The translations under genes were made by a program, and so were the position numbers. A stretch of 64,000 bases of DNA from Desulfomonilia bacterium (GTDB taxonomy: Bacteria > Desulfobacterota > Desulfomonilia > UBA1062), in NCBI GenBank assembly GCA_036567785.1, contig DATCTV010000034.1, forward strand, positions 290,468-354,467, written 5' to 3'. Below are positions 51,345 through 59,621 of this stretch, in pieces. Under the pieces are notes generated by a model. That model did not search any database, was not told the DNA's origin, and was given only the letters and a program-made list of their open reading frames with translations. Every line of letters begins with the position of its first letter. Position 1 is the stretch's first letter.

Positions 51345-52237
51345 AATACGTTTATCTCAAAGCCTTTGAAGATTTCTTTTATATGCCCTTTTTCGCCCGG
51401 GTCCATCCATGTCCTGCGCCCGTATTCGGGTTTCAACCCCAGTGCATCAAGCTTGGAAAGCCACAGCGGGTTGTAGGGCAGGAGCTCCACCTTGTTCAAC
51501 GACAGACCCGATAGATAGTCGCGCAGAGCGGTCAGGTTTTCGTCTGTTGTCGTGATTCCAGGCACCAGGGGTATGCGCGGCAGCAGCTCAACTTTTTTTT
51601 CAGCGAGCAGTGCCTCGAAATTGGCCAGTATCGCTTTATTTCCTATGCCGCAGAAACGTGCATGTTCTGAAGCGTCGAAGAGCTTGAGGTCGAAATATAC
51701 GATATCTAGGAATGGCAGGATAGATTCTTCGAATGAATGCCTGTCATACTGCCCGCATGTTTCCATGCAGACGTTTATGCCCTGCTCTTTCAAGAGGGGC
51801 AGAAGCCGTCTGAGATAGGCAGGGTGCATGCCCGGCTCGCCGCCCGAGAGTGTGACGCCGCCGCCCGTGTTGCGGTAGAAGACGGCGTCCTTGGCGAGGA
51901 TATTCACAAGCTCCTCCTCTTTATATGTCCTGCCTGCGAAAGCAAGCGCCTCTTCGGGACAGGCCCGCACGCATGCGCCGCACATGGTGCACCGCGAGCG
52001 ATCAAAAGGATAACCTCCCGCCGTGAAATTGAGCGCATTCTCCTTGCAGGCCTTTCTGCATTCTCCACAACCCTGGCATTTTTCCTGCTTGTAGATTATC
52101 TCCTGCGCTGGTGTTTTAGTTTCCGGGTTCTGGCACCACACGCAATTCAAGGGACAGCCCTTGAAGAATACGAGCGTACGGATACCCGGACCGTCGTCCA
52201 GCGAGTTTCTCTTGATGTCGGCTATCAGAGTATTCAT
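51341..52237 (-). CDS. glycyl radical enzyme activating protein (radical SAM activase)
   Basis: A 298-residue radical SAM activase that abstracts the glycine hydrogen of its partner enzyme. The SAM cluster motif CPLNCVWCQNPE starts near residue 30. An insertion with two ferredoxin motifs follows (CQGCGECRKAC near residues 55-65 and CTMCGACVRAC near residues 84-94), the larger type that accompanies dehydratases, decarboxylases and alkylsuccinate synthases rather than classical PFL-AE. SGGEPGMHP and VYFDLKLFD continue the barrel. It starts 10 bp after the glycyl radical enzyme stop, without a clear ribosome site, so it is coupled to it. Confidence 0.93.
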   Translation of the reverse strand: MNTLIADIKRNSLDDGPGIRTLVFFKGCPLNCVWCQNPETKTPAQEIIYKQEKCQGCGECRKACKENALNFTAGGYPFDRSRCTMCGACVRACPEEALAFAGRTYKEEELVNILAKDAVFYRNTGGGVTLSGGEPGMHPAYLRRLLPLLKEQGINVCMETCGQYDRHSFEESILPFLDIVYFDLKLFDASEHARFCGIGNKAILANFEALLAEKKVELLPRIPLVPGITTTDENLTALRDYLSGLSLNKVELLPYNPLWLSKLDALGLKPEYGRRTWMDPGEKGHIKEIFKGFEINVF

Positions 52238-52247
52238 GGCGCGCCCG

Positions 52248-55202
52248 TTAGCGGCAGGCGAATTCAGCCCTTTCTATGAGCTCTTCCTGCATATTTCGGT
52301 TCAGTTTGACGAAATATGCGTTATAGCCCGAGATGCGCACGATGAGCCAGCGGTATTCGTCCGGGTTCGCCATTGCGTCACGCATGGTGTCCGAGCTTAT
52401 CATGTTGCATTGCCACTGCATGCCGCCCAGGTCGAAATAGCTCTGGACATAGCCTGAGAAGATATCGAGCGTCCTTCCATGCGAATCTCCGGGATGCGGA
52501 ACGAGCTTCACGTTGAATGAGAGGTTATTGGGCATCTTGAAGTTGTCGAGTGCGGCTACTGTCCGGATGTTTTCGAGCAGGTTGTCTGAAGAGCCGGGTG
52601 CAGGCGTAAGTCCGGGCGTGAAAGCCTTTCCCTTCTTCCTGCCCGAAGGAAGCGCCCCCGAGAGCATGCCGAAACCCACGTGATAGCTGTTCGACCAGTA
52701 TCCCGGCCAGTATACACCGCCTCTGTAATTCTTCTGCGCCGTGAAGTAGTCGTAGCAGAAATCCATGATGTCGTGGGCCATGGCGATCGGTTCTTCCTCG
52801 CCCGAACCGAACTTGGGGACACGACCGATCATCCTCTCGACGTCCTCGAATCCCGCGAAATCCGCGGCAAGTGCATCCAGCAGCGTTGAGAAGTCGATTT
52901 TTTTCTGTTTGTAAATGAGATTCTTAATGACCATGAGGCTGTCAATGACATCGGATATCGATACGAGCGCGACACCGGAGGTGTTATACTTTGCCCCGCC
53001 GAAGATTATATCGCATCCCTTTTCCATGGTGCCGTCCATCATTGCTGAAAGCAGCGGGGTGGGGTGCTGTTCCTGGTGTGCGCAGCCCATGTAGTTGTTT
53101 ATCTCGACAGAGAGTTCCATTAGATATTTAAGCTGAGTCTTGTATGCGGCAAGGAAGTCTTCAAATTCGGGAAAAGCGTAGCGGGCGTCGCCCGTTTCAG
53201 GTCCTATTTTCTCTCCCATTACCGGATGCACGCCATTGTTTAGCGCCATTTCAAGAGGCGCTACGAGGTTCAGCATCATGCAGTTGGTATGTCCGTAGTG
53301 GCGGCCGGTGATGGTGGGTTCGACGCACCCGGTGGCCGACCAGTCACGCGCATCCGCAAGCGGGATGCCCTCGTTGACGAGAACTTCAATCATGGCCTTG
53401 TCGTTCTGAATGATCGGGCTTGCCGCCATATTGAGGTTAACCTCGCAAAGCCTTCTCAAGTATTCCTTTGAATTAACGCCGGGATAATACTTGGCGTTCA
53501 TGTTGGGGTCCTGGAAGCAAAGCATTTCCGCCGCCTTCAGAATGATATAGGTCATATCGTTGACCGCGTTGTTTCCTTCGCTGTCGATGCCGCCCACTGT
53601 TACCGTGTCATCTGAAGATGTGCCGCCGAAGAGTTTGTTGCCTGTGCTTGGTACGAGCGGGTCATGATCGTTGAACCTCATGAAAAGACTGGCCACCAGC
53701 TCTATCGTCTTCTTGACTATGGCCCTGCGTTCGTCATCCGTGGCCGCTTTTGCTATGTCCTTCATGAAGAAGGGCTGCAGGAGCTGGTCAAGTCTGCCTA
53801 TGGAGAGCGCGGAGTTGGCGTTTTCAATCTGCAGGCAGGTAAAGCATATCCAGATGGATATGATCGCCTCATAAACGCTTTCCGCAGGACCTGCAGGGAC
53901 CTTGGCGCATATGCGCGCCATCTCGGTGAGTTCTGTAATGCGTTCAGCCTGGGCGGGATCTTCGGGGTTGAGTGTCGAAGCCAGCAACATTGCCTCGCGG
54001 CTTAGATGCTGCGCATAACAGAGAACACCGTCGATGGATACCTGTACCGCCTGGTAGAAGTTCTTCTTGTCATGGGTATGCGCCTTGGTTTCCTTTTCGT
54101 AGGCCTTATCACGGATCGAAATCAGGCCCTCGTTGATGGCGGTCTTGAAGTCAGGAACGGTATGCGAGATGGCATTGTTCTTCATCATGAAATAGAGCAC
54201 GAAGCGTTCTTCAAGCTGCTGTGAAAGCGGGTTTCCGAAGCGTTTGCGTGTGTGCTCGCGTATGTTGCGCTCGGCCCAGAATGGAAAGACCTCCCGGTTG
54301 AGAATATCGGCCTCTTCCGGCGTCAGGTCGCAGGGGTTGAGATCGCGGGTGCTTATGCTCTTGAGTTCGGGCCAGATAAGGGTGCCAATGAACTCGGGAT
54401 ATATGGGTACGCCCACCTCCTTGGACGTGGTGGACCCAGGTATAAGATGACGTTCATGTATAATGGGACGTTTGTTCTCCATGCAGTAGCGCATGGCATG
54501 GGCCTGTCGCAGGTTGGCGTCGAAGACGGCTCCGCTTGAGGTGTGCTCGAAACCATATTCGCGGTGGTAGCGTGTGAGAAGCTGCGCCCTCTCGACACAA
54601 AGCGCCGGTTTCATGGCGAAGCGCCTGTTCTTAAGATATTTGAGCCTCGGGAAATCCTCCAGCGTGTATTCTTCCAGGTATGGATCGTCGAGTACCTGTA
54701 CTGTGTCCACCTTGCGTCCAAGCTTCTCGTTTACCATCCTGCGGCGCTTTGCACCCTTGTCGATATCCACGACTTCCCGCATCGACGGAACAATATTCTT
54801 TTTTTTGCCGCCTCCCGCGATAAGCGTCGAGAGATAGGAAAATTTTGTTAGGTAGGACATGTTCCCTGTGGAGGACATTTCGTTCGTGAGCAGATAGTCT
54901 ATGGATTCCTCAGGGTTCTTTGCAAACAGGCGGGCCAGTGTTTCCTTGTCGCGGTAGGCGATTATCGTATCAGGATTTTCTATAATACCTGTACCCGTAC
55001 GCACTTTCCCGTTGTCAAAGATCATGTAAACATGGACTTTTTCATCACGCGTCTTGAACTGGAAGCGGGCGTTGAATATGCAGCCGGTTTCAGTGTTGTA
55101 TATCTCACGCCTGAATCTGGGGACGGTGGAAAATATGGCCGCCAGGGCCTTTAGGGACATTTTGAATGCAAACACCGACGCATCGGTACGGAACTTGTTC
55201 AT
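52248..55202 (-). CDS. glycyl radical enzyme with N-terminal SCP2-like domain
   Basis: A 984-residue glycyl radical enzyme. The PFL-type core spans about residues 180-984, with the thiyl cysteine in TGCVEPT (Cys626, Glu628) and the glycyl radical loop VRISGYNAYF (Gly959). Ahead of it, residues ~35-130 resemble the SCP2 sterol-carrier fold (HVYMIFDNGKVRTG, PDTIIAYRDKETLARLF, SSTGNMSYLTKF), an addition not found in known PFL, dehydratase or benzylsuccinate-synthase enzymes. Diol dehydratases have an Asp 14 residues after the thiyl Cys; here it is Asn640, so a simple diol dehydratase is unlikely. Expression is likely controlled by the TetR gene 45 bp upstream, and the activase gene follows. AAGGAGGG precedes the ATG. 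A hydrophobic or lipid-like substrate is inferred. Confidence 0.9.
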   Translation of the reverse strand: MNKFRTDASVFAFKMSLKALAAIFSTVPRFRREIYNTETGCIFNARFQFKTRDEKVHVYMIFDNGKVRTGTGIIENPDTIIAYRDKETLARLFAKNPEESIDYLLTNEMSSTGNMSYLTKFSYLSTLIAGGGKKKNIVPSMREVVDIDKGAKRRRMVNEKLGRKVDTVQVLDDPYLEEYTLEDFPRLKYLKNRRFAMKPALCVERAQLLTRYHREYGFEHTSSGAVFDANLRQAHAMRYCMENKRPIIHERHLIPGSTTSKEVGVPIYPEFIGTLIWPELKSISTRDLNPCDLTPEEADILNREVFPFWAERNIREHTRKRFGNPLSQQLEERFVLYFMMKNNAISHTVPDFKTAINEGLISIRDKAYEKETKAHTHDKKNFYQAVQVSIDGVLCYAQHLSREAMLLASTLNPEDPAQAERITELTEMARICAKVPAGPAESVYEAIISIWICFTCLQIENANSALSIGRLDQLLQPFFMKDIAKAATDDERRAIVKKTIELVASLFMRFNDHDPLVPSTGNKLFGGTSSDDTVTVGGIDSEGNNAVNDMTYIILKAAEMLCFQDPNMNAKYYPGVNSKEYLRRLCEVNLNMAASPIIQNDKAMIEVLVNEGIPLADARDWSATGCVEPTITGRHYGHTNCMMLNLVAPLEMALNNGVHPVMGEKIGPETGDARYAFPEFEDFLAAYKTQLKYLMELSVEINNYMGCAHQEQHPTPLLSAMMDGTMEKGCDIIFGGAKYNTSGVALVSISDVIDSLMVIKNLIYKQKKIDFSTLLDALAADFAGFEDVERMIGRVPKFGSGEEEPIAMAHDIMDFCYDYFTAQKNYRGGVYWPGYWSNSYHVGFGMLSGALPSGRKKGKAFTPGLTPAPGSSDNLLENIRTVAALDNFKMPNNLSFNVKLVPHPGDSHGRTLDIFSGYVQSYFDLGGMQWQCNMISSDTMRDAMANPDEYRWLIVRISGYNAYFVKLNRNMQEELIERAEFACR

Positions 55203-55247
55203 GATAACCCTCCTTGTTGTATGCTTTTTCTGCTTCGGGTCTCAGTC

Positions 55248-55889
55248 TCAACTTGACGGCAGAAATGGTGCGAGTGCGTCTTCAGTCAGGCGCTTCACGA
55301 CCGGCAGGGGATCGCTCTCGTACTCGTGCATGCCGCGGCTGTTGTACAGCGAGACCACTCCGTGCAGGTTTGTCCACAGCTTCAGGATGAGATAGCCTGC
55401 ATCACCGCGGGGGAATCCCTCGTTCGCCTTTGATATCTCCTTCAATACCTTGCCAGTTATGTCGGCCAGGCGGAAGGCGGTCTCTTTTTCGGCACGGGCC
55501 GTAGGCTCCATCGCGGTGTTGATGTAGTCGTTATATTTGGGAACGGCCCAGTTAAACATTATGTTGTAGTAGTTTGCGTTCTTTATCCCGAAATCCACGT
55601 ATTCCCTGCACATGGCCCTGAGCTTCTCGACCGGGTCCGTCAGATTTTCTATGGCGGCCTCCATTTTTGCATTGAGGATATCGAACCCCCTTGTGAGCAC
55701 CATGAGGTATATCTCCTCCTTGCAGGAGAAGTAGTTATAGAGTGTTTTTGCGGCGAAGCCGAATTTACCGGCAAGGCTGCGCATGGTCAGGTTGTCGTAG
55801 CCGCCTTCTGCTATTATCTCAAGCGCATAGTCGAGAATGCATCCGCGAATCTCGGCAACCTTTTCCGCTGGACGCGCTGATTTCGGCAT
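55248..55889 (-). CDS. TetR family regulator of the glycyl radical enzyme operon
   Basis: A 213-residue TetR repressor. The HTH lies around residues 33-52 (LAGKFGFAAKTLYNYFS) and the ligand domain contains NYYNIMF, PKYNDY and TAMEPTA, near-identical in arrangement to the TetR at 49.7-50.3 kb. Its stop is 45 bp before the glycyl radical enzyme start on the same strand, so it likely autoregulates the operon. Upstream lies a TATAAT with overlapping palindromes (55911-55955). A GGGAGG box precedes the ATG. The paralogy suggests a shared or related effector for two neighbouring operons. Confidence 0.92.
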   Translation of the reverse strand: MPKSARPAEKVAEIRGCILDYALEIIAEGGYDNLTMRSLAGKFGFAAKTLYNYFSCKEEIYLMVLTRGFDILNAKMEAAIENLTDPVEKLRAMCREYVDFGIKNANYYNIMFNWAVPKYNDYINTAMEPTARAEKETAFRLADITGKVLKEISKANEGFPRGDAGYLILKLWTNLHGVVSLYNSRGMHEYESDPLPVVKRLTEDALAPFLPSS

Positions 55890-55910
55890 GTAAAACCTCC
55901 CTGCTCAGGG

Positions 55911-55975
55911 ATTACGTAACATCAACATAGTTACAGTAACTAAGTTACCATTATAAGTCAAGACATATTTGTCTT
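55911..55975 (-). promoter_or_regulatory. promoter with palindromic operators for the TetR-glycyl radical enzyme operon
   Basis: On the minus strand TATAAT lies at 55950-55955. The 13-bp perfect repeat AGTTAC-A-GTAACT (55929-55941) covers the expected start point, and TTACGTAA (55912-55919) follows. Upstream is AAGACA-TATT-TGTCTT (55960-55975). The GTTAC units resemble the operator candidate of the paralogous TetR. Confidence 0.55.
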
Positions 55976-56053
55976 GTTAAGATTAATCACAAATTCATAA
56001 TGCCTTATGGAAATAGTATTGACTGTATATGTTTTAGAAGTAAGCATGTTGAT

Positions 56054-56539
56054 ATGAAAACATATGAAAAGAAAACCGGGTTCTCAAAATCCCTGGAAAT
56101 TAAGATACGCGAAATGTGTATCGATGACGTTGCGGACGTGTTTCATCTGGGTGAAGAGCTGTTCACATTCAGTACTTTCCCAAATATGTTCCGCACATGG
56201 GACGAGTTCGAAGTGATCGATTTTTTTTCATCCGAATCCGAATTCTGTCTCGTGGCAACCCGCAAAGGAAAAATTGTTGGGTTTCTTCTGTCAACAATAA
56301 TTGAAAAAAGGTCACGCAAATACGGCTATCTGGTCTGGTTTGGAGTTGACGGGTCGGTGCGCAGAAAAGGCGTGGCGTCGAAACTCTTCGACAGAATGAA
56401 ACGCATCATGAAAAAGAGCGGTGTGAACATGATTATAATCGACACGCAGGCGGACAATGTCGAGGCCCTTGAATTCTTCAGGAAAAAGGGATTCTCCTCA
56501 CCGCAGGCCCATGTTTATCTTTCATTGAATATTGATTGA
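56054..56539 (+). CDS. GNAT family N-acetyltransferase
   Basis: A 161-residue GNAT protein. It begins a recognisable fold at LEIKIREMCIDDVADVFHLG, and the acetyl-CoA motif A is near VDGSVRRKGVASKLFDRM. The C-terminal segment NVEALEFFRKKGF is the usual last part of the fold. The ATG at 56054 is the most likely start but no strong ribosome site is present; a start at 56000 would add 18 residues. It is divergent from the TetR gene of the glycyl radical enzyme operon and convergent with the third TetR gene. The acceptor (protein alpha-amino group or small molecule) is not known. Confidence 0.82.
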   Translation: MKTYEKKTGFSKSLEIKIREMCIDDVADVFHLGEELFTFSTFPNMFRTWDEFEVIDFFSSESEFCLVATRKGKIVGFLLSTIIEKRSRKYGYLVWFGVDGSVRRKGVASKLFDRMKRIMKKSGVNMIIIDTQADNVEALEFFRKKGFSSPQAHVYLSLNID

Positions 56540-56562
56540 ATAAAGCCGGGGTTTAACCGCGA

Positions 56563-57159
56563 TTACCCGTTCATCCCCTTGAATATGAGACTGAAAAACT
56601 GATCTGCGATATGTTCGATACCGGGCAGCCGCTTTCTTTTGTGGTTAAGGACAAAGTAATAATAAACGACCCTCAAAAGCGCGCCGATTATCATGTTGGC
56701 TATGATTTCGGTATCCAGGTCTTTGTTGACGAAGCCGGCATCCACACCCTTCTGAAGGTCTTCGACGACATACCTGACCATCTTGCGTTCGAAGATGTCG
56801 ACAAATGAGACGTGCAGTTCGTTCACGCTTGGGCCGATCTTCAGGTAGAGGTTGCAGAGGTCTTCATGCTCCTTGAAGAACTTGAGGCTGCGGGCAACAA
56901 GGGCCTTGTAGTATCCAAGAATATCTTTTTGCGCGAGTTCGGATAATGGAACCTGGGCCGCCTGCTCCCACTCATCGAGAAATTTTACAAGGATGGAAAT
57001 GAAGAGTTCCTCCTTGTTCTTGAAATAAAGGTAGAAGGTTCCTTTGCCTATCCGGGCTTCTTTCAGGATGGTTTCAACATGGGTATTGTAATAGCCGTTT
57101 TTTGCGAACAGTTTTGTGGCGCATGTAATGATCTGGTTTTTTCGTAATTCAGCCTTCAT
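56563..57159 (-). CDS. TetR family regulator of the Fe-S/GMC unit
   Basis: A 198-residue TetR repressor distinct from the other two. The HTH is near residues 25-45 (VETILKEARIGKGTFYLYF), a well-conserved TetR pattern. The effector domain is helical, with ARSLKFFKEHEDLCNLYLK. The start at 57159 has AAGG upstream and removes 15 atypical residues from a longer alternative at 57204. It faces the Fe-S protein gene across a 162-bp region holding an 18-bp perfect palindrome (57252-57269), so it probably represses that pair and itself. Confidence 0.9.
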   Translation of the reverse strand: MKAELRKNQIITCATKLFAKNGYYNTHVETILKEARIGKGTFYLYFKNKEELFISILVKFLDEWEQAAQVPLSELAQKDILGYYKALVARSLKFFKEHEDLCNLYLKIGPSVNELHVSFVDIFERKMVRYVVEDLQKGVDAGFVNKDLDTEIIANMIIGALLRVVYYYFVLNHKRKRLPGIEHIADQFFSLIFKGMNG

Positions 57160-57251
57160 CGACCTTGTTCCGCCATTTAAAGCCCCTTGTCCAATGTAAG
57201 CCATGATTTGCTTGACTTCGACTTTTATCAGCGTATAAATTAAATTATACA

Positions 57252-57269
57252 GACCTGACGCGTCAGGTC
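57252..57269. promoter_or_regulatory. TetR operator, 18-bp perfect palindrome
   Basis: GACCTGACG-CGTCAGGTC, an uninterrupted palindrome midway between the divergent TetR and Fe-S genes, the classical arrangement for a TetR operator. It differs in sequence from the GTTAC-type sites of the other two regulators. Confidence 0.7.
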
Positions 57270-57321
57270 AATTAATTTATAATATCTATTTGATAATTTC
57301 AAAATGGGATGGAGGGTACAT

Positions 57322-58233
57322 GTGAAAGAATCCACAAAAATCATGATGAAAAATCACGGATGGCGGTTTGACAGGTTTATCCATAACTATATCTATTTCG
57401 TATTCTACCGCCCTTATGTGATATTTGTCCTATGGCTGTTTCGTGTCCTTTCCTGGAGTCTGTCATGGTTCAAGCCATTCAACAGCATACTGTCCATGGC
57501 TTTTGCAAGGTATCATGCAAAGTTTTTGAGCATGAATGATGCCACAAAGATATTCACTCTCAACGAAGATGTTGTTGCCACTTCTGAAGAAAACAAGCGC
57601 ATTGTTCCCTATGACTATGCCTACAAGATTGTCCTTAAAGATGCCGACTGCGTAGCAGTCATGGATTGCCCGTGCATCGTGGCAAAGAAAGGCCGGGATA
57701 ATCTTGGCGACTGCGGCCCTATAAACCGGTGTTTTGCTGTAGGAAGGAATCTGGCCACCTTCTGGGTTGACCACTGTCAGAAGTACAATGCACACTTTAT
57801 TTCCCAGGCGGAGGCCATCGGTCTCATAAAAGATTTTCGTAAACGAGGACATATTACGCAGGCCTTTTTCAAGGTGGCCACAGGCGGACGCACGGGCATT
57901 TTCTGCAACTGCTGTCCCGAGTGTTGCGTGAGTCTTGAGGCAACCAAACTGGCGAAAAAATTTAACTCCAGCCTTTCCATGGCCGCACAATCAGGATACT
58001 CGGTCGAGCATGACAGCAAAAAATGCAGGAATTGCGGAACATGCGCCAAAATATGTCATTTCAGCGCAATCGATTTCAGGGACGGTCATCGCGGGTTTTA
58101 CAGCAGATGGAATTGCATGGGGTGCGGCCTATGCACTGAACATTGTCCGACCGGAGCACTGAAGCTCTATGTGGATAGCGACAAGCCGGTGCCGCTCGAT
58201 ATCGACCTGGTCAAGGAACAGTATGCCGATTAG
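57322..58233 (+). CDS. membrane-associated iron-sulfur protein, partner of the GMC oxidoreductase
   Basis: A 303-residue Fe-S protein starting at GTG, with GGAGGG six bases upstream; an in-frame ATG 18 bases earlier has no such box. The N-terminus carries a hydrophobic stretch (YRPYVIFVLWLFRVLSW, about residues 27-45) that could anchor it in the membrane. The middle has a dense Cys region with CPC, a DCGPINRC segment about 23 residues on, and CNCCPECC. The C-terminal ferredoxin domain has CRNCGTCAKIC and CMGCGLCTEHC. It is followed 67 bp later by the GMC-type flavoprotein. It probably takes electrons from that enzyme to a membrane carrier or ferredoxin; the pair is under the adjacent TetR. 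Confidence 0.82.
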   Translation: MKESTKIMMKNHGWRFDRFIHNYIYFVFYRPYVIFVLWLFRVLSWSLSWFKPFNSILSMAFARYHAKFLSMNDATKIFTLNEDVVATSEENKRIVPYDYAYKIVLKDADCVAVMDCPCIVAKKGRDNLGDCGPINRCFAVGRNLATFWVDHCQKYNAHFISQAEAIGLIKDFRKRGHITQAFFKVATGGRTGIFCNCCPECCVSLEATKLAKKFNSSLSMAAQSGYSVEHDSKKCRNCGTCAKICHFSAIDFRDGHRGFYSRWNCMGCGLCTEHCPTGALKLYVDSDKPVPLDIDLVKEQYAD

Positions 58234-58300
58234 GAAGCCATCCGGCATGGATGGCTGAACCGAATAAATAGTTGAAACCTTTAAAATGGAGGACATATCA

Positions 58301-59608
58301 ATGCACAAAGAGTATGACGTTATCGTTGCAGGGTCAGGCCCGGGAGGCGCCACGGTTGCACGCGAGATGAGCAGGCGCAATAAAAAAGTCCTGCTGATAG
58401 AACGCGGAGGCAACTGGCAGGCGCTTGGAAACACCCTGTCAATCGCCATGATAATGCAATGGGTTCCATTGATCTTCAGCAAACAGGCCAGTGTTGTTAT
58501 GGCCGCTTCCAACTATGGAGGGGCCTCTCTGATCTCCTGTGGGGCAGCAGTTGCACCTCCCAGAAAGGTATTTGATAAAGTGGGGATCGATCTTTCCGCC
58601 GAGGCCGCAGAAGCCAAAAACGAGATGTGGATCAACACGCTGCCAGATGTGCTTGTAGGCGGCACAAATATGCGCCTGCTCGAAGCGGCCAACGACCTGG
58701 GATTTAATTGGACAAAGACCGAACGCTTCGTGGACTCAAACCGCTGCGTGCCGGGCTGCGCCGATTGCATGCTCGGCTGTCCGCGCGGGGCGAAGTGGTC
58801 ATCCCGCATCTTCGGGGATGATGCCCTCAGGCATGGGGCGGAGCTTCTTCTCAACACCCGCGTCGATAACATAATCAGGGAGAACGGCAAGGCAGTAGGC
58901 GTTGAAGCCAGCCACTTTGGCCGTAAAGTGAAATATTTCGGCAAAAAGATCATATTGTCCGGCGGTGTGTCCAATGTCGGCATCTTAAGGCGTGCGGGCA
59001 TCAGCGAAGCAGGCAGGAGCTTTGCCGTGGACTGGCTGCAGTTCATCGGCGGTGTAATCCCTGGGATGAATACGGTTCATGATCAGCCTATGGCCGTGGG
59101 CACTATGGAGCATTACGAATCAGACGGAATAATAATACTGCCGGTCTTCCCCAACTGGTCAATGCTGGCTGCCATGCTTTCGCTCAAAGGCCCGCAGGCC
59201 CTGCCATGGATGCGTAATGCCTTCAGATGCAGCGGCATCATGGTAAAAATACAGGATGAACTGAAAGGTGAAATATTCCCTGACAACCTCCTCTATACAT
59301 GCAGCAAGGAACCGTCCGAGCGGGACAAGAAAAGGCTCAGAAAAGGTGCGGACATAGTCCGCAAGGTTCTGGTTAAGGCCGGAGCTCCAGAAGATTCAAT
59401 CATGGAACTGAAACCTTCCGGCGCCCACCCTTCGGCGGCATGCCGCATCGGCGAGGTAGTTGATACCAACCTCATGACCCGGATAGATAATCTCTATTGC
59501 TGCGATGCGAGCGTCGTTCCCGAATCGCTGGGCCTGCCTGTGGTCTGGACTGCAGTATCACTGGGTAAAAGGCTTGCAAAGCATCTTGATCAGCAGCTGA
59601 ATATTTAA
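58301..59608 (+). CDS. GMC-type FAD oxidoreductase
   Basis: A 435-residue FAD oxidoreductase of the GMC family. The N-terminal FAD motif is VAGSGPGGATVAREM (about residues 9-23). The C-terminal GMC domain is seen in GAHPSAACRIGEVVD and CDASVVPESLGLPVVWTA, then the final FAD contact. In between is a Cys cluster CVPGCADCMLGCPRGAK (about residues 146-162), typical of GMC enzymes of anaerobes and long-chain alcohol oxidases. It oxidises an alcohol to a carbonyl; with an Fe-S partner, electrons probably leave that way rather than to oxygen. TGGAGGA precedes the ATG at 58301. Hydrophobic alcohol (fatty, sterol or terpene) substrates fit the context but are inferred. Confidence 0.85.
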   Translation: MHKEYDVIVAGSGPGGATVAREMSRRNKKVLLIERGGNWQALGNTLSIAMIMQWVPLIFSKQASVVMAASNYGGASLISCGAAVAPPRKVFDKVGIDLSAEAAEAKNEMWINTLPDVLVGGTNMRLLEAANDLGFNWTKTERFVDSNRCVPGCADCMLGCPRGAKWSSRIFGDDALRHGAELLLNTRVDNIIRENGKAVGVEASHFGRKVKYFGKKIILSGGVSNVGILRRAGISEAGRSFAVDWLQFIGGVIPGMNTVHDQPMAVGTMEHYESDGIIILPVFPNWSMLAAMLSLKGPQALPWMRNAFRCSGIMVKIQDELKGEIFPDNLLYTCSKEPSERDKKRLRKGADIVRKVLVKAGAPEDSIMELKPSGAHPSAACRIGEVVDTNLMTRIDNLYCCDASVVPESLGLPVVWTAVSLGKRLAKHLDQQLNI

Positions 59609-59621
59609 TTTAACGACTACG

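Noticed and set aside
52248-55202. Pyruvate formate-lyase or benzylsuccinate synthase as the identity of the glycyl radical enzyme
   Set aside because: PFL has two adjacent active-site cysteines, which are absent; the CVE motif and the large activase point to the dehydratase/lyase side. The N-terminal extension and Asn640 fit none of the named enzymes.
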